Positions 30,831 through 34,091 of a stretch of 34,091 bases of DNA are shown in pieces (the first letter of the stretch is position 1; each line of letters starts with the position of its first letter). The stretch lies in assembly GCA_017542055.1 (NCBI GenBank), contig JAFXXW010000021.1:1-34091 (forward strand), written 5' to 3'. This DNA is from Kiritimatiellia bacterium. Its GTDB lineage: Bacteria; Verrucomicrobiota; Kiritimatiellia; RFP12; UBA1067. The notes under the pieces were generated by a model. The model was not told the origin of the DNA, searched no databases, and was given only the letters and a program-made list of their open reading frames with translations. The translations under genes and the position numbers were made by a program.

Positions 30831-33800
30831 TGCGTCACCTTGAAAAATCTCGCCCCCGTGCCGTCCAGCTCAAACGTCAACGTCGCCGTGCCGTCCCCGT
30901 TGATCTCCACCTCCGGCGTCAGCTCCTCCACCTCGCCGTCCTGCATCGCCGGCGTCGACGACGCCAGCACCTTGAGCGACTTGGCGTTCAGCTCGAGCCA
31001 GTCGGCGTCGTCGGTCTTCACCACCATCTTCAGCCCCGAGGCCGACAGCATGAGCGAGGTCACCGCCAGCTCCGTCGGCTCCACCAGCGAGCCCACGGAA
31101 AAGCCCGTCTGGCCCTCGACGATGCGCACCTTGAACGTCTTGCCGCCCACCGTGAAATTGTAGGCCTCGTCGGGATACGCCGCCGTGTGGACGGCGGGCA
31201 GCCACAAACAAACCGTGCCGTCTTCGTCCGCGAAAATGTCGCTCGCGCCGTAGCCGGCGGGGAGACCCGTGGCCGGCGCTTCCGCCTTGGCCGTCAAATT
31301 GGACACCACCACGCCCGCAAGCCGCTTCCCCTCCGCGTCCACCGGGCACGGCATGATCTTGCCGGTGCGGCCCACCACGCTGCCGCCGGTGATCACCAGC
31401 GACCCGTCCGCGCCAGTAGGGCTGTTGCCGTTGCGGCTCATTATCACATCGCCGATGCTGCCCTCGCCCTCGCCCTTCGTGGCCACCACCGTGCCGCCCG
31501 AGATCTTGACCGCACCTTCCGGAATCTTCTTGTCGCCCGATACGCTGCCCACATTGCCCGACCCCAAACCGGCCGCGCCAGAGCCGCCGTTGGCCGTCAC
31601 GTAGCCGCCGGTCACCTCGATATTGTCCGCCGTGAGGTTGGATGACAACCCGCCGCCGATGCCCGCCGCTCTCTCGCCGCCCTGCGCGGTTATCGTGCCG
31701 CCCGCAATCACGATCTTCCCGGGTTTGGAAAAGCCGCCATGCGACCCGATGCCGGCCCCATACTGTCCGCCCTGCGCCGTCAGCGACCCGGTGCCCGTCA
31801 GTGTCACCACCGCATTGGACGCCACCTCCAACCCTGCGGCGTACCGTCCCGTGGCCGTGAGCTCGTTGTCGCCTGCCAGCGTAACCGTACAGGCCGTGTT
31901 CGTCACGATCATCGTAGAGGCGTATTTTTCATTCCTGCCCACCAGCGTCACGCCTTGCAAGGTCACGTTCGCCACGTTCGCCGGCACCACGATATGGAAA
32001 GTGTCGTTGGTGGAAATACCGCTGATCTTGGCATCGGTCTTGAGCGTCAAGGTCCGCGTATCGCGCGTGTAGGCCCATTCTTCCGTGCCGTCGTCGGCAT
32101 CGCCCGGCACGATTGCCTCGTTCACTATCAAATAGTCGCGCACCTCCATCTTGCCTTCGTCATCCACCGCAAAGCTGAAAATATGTTCGTAATTTTCTTC
32201 CCCTTCCATCTTGATGCGGATGCCCAGCGTGTACCCGCTGGAGCAAGCCAGCCAAAGGCGCAAAATGCCGTCGTCGTTGGTGTAGATGTTTTCGAAACCG
32301 CTGCGCCGGGTGCCCAATTCGAACTCTTCCACCCGGCTGTTGGGAATCCCGATATCGAGGTCGATCGGGAACACCTGGTTGGGCACGCTATCATACGGCA
32401 CGGGACTGATATCGTCCTTTTCCACATAGATGGCGCCGCCGGTGATGGTCACCGATTCCGCACTGTCGTACCTGCCCTTGCCGATAGGTTTTGCCCCTTT
32501 GGCAGCGTTGTCGGTCGTGGCGTAAACGGTACCGCCGGAGATGGTAATCGCCCCGCAGGTGGTCCAATCACCGGGACCGATACCGGCAGCCATCGAACTC
32601 CTGGCCGTGACGAAACCACCCGAGATCTCCACGGTGATGCCGGTGTCAGTGCCTTTGATACTTGCGTCTCCGGCGCCGATGCCCGCACCATAGGCGCTTC
32701 CGGTTGCCGTGACGGTGCCGCCGGAGATTTTCACCGAACAATCGGTGCCATCGAACCCGCCGCCGATGCCGGGTGCGCTGTAGCCGCCTTGGGCGAAGAT
32801 GGTGCCGCCAGAAATCTCCACCGAACAGTTTGAGCCGGACAATCCGCCGCCGATGCCGGCGCCGCCGCCATATGCTCCTCTGCCGTCGCCGCCCGTAGCC
32901 GTCACCTCGCCGCCGCTGATTTTCACCGAGCAGCCTGTACTGCCCTCGCTGCCGCCGATGCCCGCGGCCAAGTTGTAGCCGGTGGAGATCACCCTGCCGC
33001 CCGAAATATTTACCGTGCCGAAGGCGCTTTCTCGGGCTGCCCCGATGCCGGCCGCATACTCGCCGCCCTGGGCGATGATGGTGCCGCCTTCGATGTTCAA
33101 GCTTCCGGTATGCGTTCCCACGGTGCCGCCGATGCCGGGAGCGTTAGCGCCGCCGTTGGCGGTGAGAGTACCGCCGCCGTCGCGGATCGTCAAGGAAGCC
33201 CCGCTCCCCGGAATGAGAATGGCCGGGTAGTTCTTGGGACCATAGAGATAGCTCGCTTTCTCGACCGTCAAGACGGGGCTTCGGTTCGCGCCCACTTCCA
33301 CCGGCGATGCCGACCCGTTCTGGCTCGCATTGATCGTAAGGTTGGATAGCACGAGTTCGCAGTCGCAGTTCAAATAAAGGCTGAACTCGCCCGCCGCATC
33401 GTTGCCGGTCACCACATAGCGCTTGCCCGATCCGTGGAAATTGACGTAGCCGGTAGTGCCGTCGTAGAACCAGCCGTCACCATATTGTGTGATGCCGTCA
33501 ACGAGTCCCACGCCGTTGACGGCGATGGTGTCGGCCGCCGACGGATCGGTCAATTCCCAATGTGCGTAAAGCTTAAGCTCTCCGGCCACGGCGTATTCGT
33601 CCAGCGCGAGCGCCACCGTGCCGTCGGCATTGTAATATTTGACGCCGCCGCCGTTTTTCTCCGTAAACCAACCGAGGAACGTCCAGCCGGGGCGCGTAGG
33701 CGGCATGACTGCAGTCGGTAGCGCATAGCCGAGCTTCGCCGTTACGATCTCCTGCACGCGGTGTTCATCGGAAAACCAAAGATCATACTCGATGGCGGAG

Positions 33801-34091
33801 TGGGTGTTGGCATCACCGGAAGATGGATAAGAGCCGGAAACCGACACCCCGCTATCTTTATACACCGATCCGCTCGAACCATTTGATCCGCTAGAGCCGC
33901 TAGAGCCGCCGTAGCCACCATAGGTGGGGCCGTCATGCATATATTCGCCCTTGCCTCTAGAAGAGGGCGTACCGCTGGAACCGTTGTTGGAATCGTTACC
34001 ACCTCCACCGCCGCCACCGGCACCATAAGGTGAGCCTGGATTTCCTCCTCGATAACATGAAAACCTGCCGCCGGAGCCGCCACCGCCGCCA
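30827..34091 (-). CDS. InlB-repeat/beta-helix repeat protein (N-terminus outside window)
   Basis: The frame is open from 34091 to the TGA at 30827, giving 1087 residues plus stop; an ATG at 33940 is internal and 50 further residues are readable upstream. The visible N-terminus is Gly/Ser-rich. A Listeria/Bacteroides InlB B-repeat follows (GWTFLGWFTEKNGGG ending in LYAHWE, about 55-128 from the internal Met), then two long arrays of about 25-35-residue units built on GSVxISGGTVxATGG...AAGIGGG (about 245-505 and 655-860), likely stacked as a parallel beta-helix. Each array is followed by a DxDGxxxLWL module (about 545-605 and 895-945). Such proteins are usually surface or secreted adhesin-like molecules. 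No signal peptide can be judged because the start is missing. The downstream coupled gene is a T3SS chaperone. Confidence 0.85.
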   Translation of the reverse strand, partial: GGGGGSGGRFSCYRGGNPGSPYGAGGGGGGGNDSNNGSSGTPSSRGKGEYMHDGPTYGGYGGSSGSSGSNGSSGSVYKDSGVSVSGSYPSSGDANTHSAIEYDLWFSDEHRVQEIVTAKLGYALPTAVMPPTRPGWTFLGWFTEKNGGGVKYYNADGTVALALDEYAVAGELKLYAHWELTDPSAADTIAVNGVGLVDGITQYGDGWFYDGTTGYVNFHGSGKRYVVTGNDAAGEFSLYLNCDCELVLSNLTINASQNGSASPVEVGANRSPVLTVEKASYLYGPKNYPAILIPGSGASLTIRDGGGTLTANGGANAPGIGGTVGTHTGSLNIEGGTIIAQGGEYAAGIGAARESAFGTVNISGGRVISTGYNLAAGIGGSEGSTGCSVKISGGEVTATGGDGRGAYGGGAGIGGGLSGSNCSVEISGGTIFAQGGYSAPGIGGGFDGTDCSVKISGGTVTATGSAYGAGIGAGDASIKGTDTGITVEISGGFVTARSSMAAGIGPGDWTTCGAITISGGTVYATTDNAAKGAKPIGKGRYDSAESVTITGGAIYVEKDDISPVPYDSVPNQVFPIDLDIGIPNSRVEEFELGTRRSGFENIYTNDDGILRLWLACSSGYTLGIRIKMEGEENYEHIFSFAVDDEGKMEVRDYLIVNEAIVPGDADDGTEEWAYTRDTRTLTLKTDAKISGISTNDTFHIVVPANVANVTLQGVTLVGRNEKYASTMIVTNTACTVTLAGDNELTATGRYAAGLEVASNAVVTLTGTGSLTAQGGQYGAGIGSHGGFSKPGKIVIAGGTITAQGGERAAGIGGGLSSNLTADNIEVTGGYVTANGGSGAAGLGSGNVGSVSGDKKIPEGAVKISGGTVVATKGEGEGSIGDVIMSRNGNSPTGADGSLVITGGSVVGRTGKIMPCPVDAEGKRLAGVVVSNLTAKAEAPATGLPAGYGASDIFADEDGTVCLWLPAVHTAAYPDEAYNFTVGGKTFKVRIVEGQTGFSVGSLVEPTELAVTSLMLSASGLKMVVKTDDADWLELNAKSLKVLASSTPAMQDGEVEELTPEVEINGDGTATLTFELDGTGARFFKVTQ

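Noticed and set aside
33742-34083. A 113-codon minus-strand frame at the window edge
   Set aside because: It is out of frame with the repeat protein, whose own frame stays open to the window end and shows a coherent Gly/Ser-rich sequence.

Overview
The window is a dense, GC-rich stretch in which every supported gene lies on the minus strand, so the biological reading order runs from high to low coordinates. It is dominated by a nearly complete non-flagellar type III secretion system (T3SS) of the Ysc/Chlamydia type. The combination of this T3SS, an InlB/beta-helix surface-type repeat protein, a glycine-rich region and SpoIIE/STAS signalling suggests a PVC-superphylum bacterium (Lentisphaerota, Kiritimatiellota or Verrucomicrobiota-like). 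That taxonomic call is an inference from gene content; no rRNA or other marker is present.

Layout in transcription order: (i) 34091-30426, a large repeat protein (N-terminus outside the window) translationally coupled to a CesT-type chaperone. (ii) 30410-12376, the machine: sctC, an AIM24-like gene, sctW (YopN-TyeA fusion), a SycN-like chaperone, an SctX candidate, sctV, sctD, an SctE candidate, sctF, sctG, sctI, sctJ, an SctY candidate, sctK, sctL, sctN, sctO, sctP, sctQ, sctR, sctS, sctT, sctU. (iii) 12379-7429, an ECF sigma factor overlapping the sctU stop, a 91-residue unknown protein, a CesT-type chaperone and a 1191-residue candidate effector whose centre carries a PI3/4-kinase-like catalytic signature. 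Most junctions are ATGA, GTGA or TGATG overlaps and the longest gap is 47 nt, so parts i-iii could form one polycistron of about 26.7 kb. No internal promoter or terminator was recognised in it. Translocators (SctE/B/A type), a class II chaperone and a pilotin are not in the window.

(iv) 7365-3064, ilvC (valine/isoleucine synthesis) behind a clear sigma70-type promoter, then a secreted protein of unknown function and a CPA2-type cation/proton antiporter. (v) 3027-1, a partner-switching signalling set: a STAS antagonist, a periplasmic solute-binding protein and a membrane sensor fused to a SpoIIE phosphatase and an RsbW-like ATPase, running off the window. Its promoter shares 15 identical bases with the ilvC promoter and is placed so that the STAS mRNA should be leaderless.

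Together the T3SS genes encode the basal body (C, D, J), export gate (R, S, T, U, V), cytoplasmic sorting platform and ATPase (K, L, N, O, Q), needle and rod (F, I, with E/G chaperones), ruler (P), gatekeeper (W), and at least two chaperone-paired candidate cargoes. No gene-free interval exceeds 63 nt (7366-7428, which holds the ilvC promoter).
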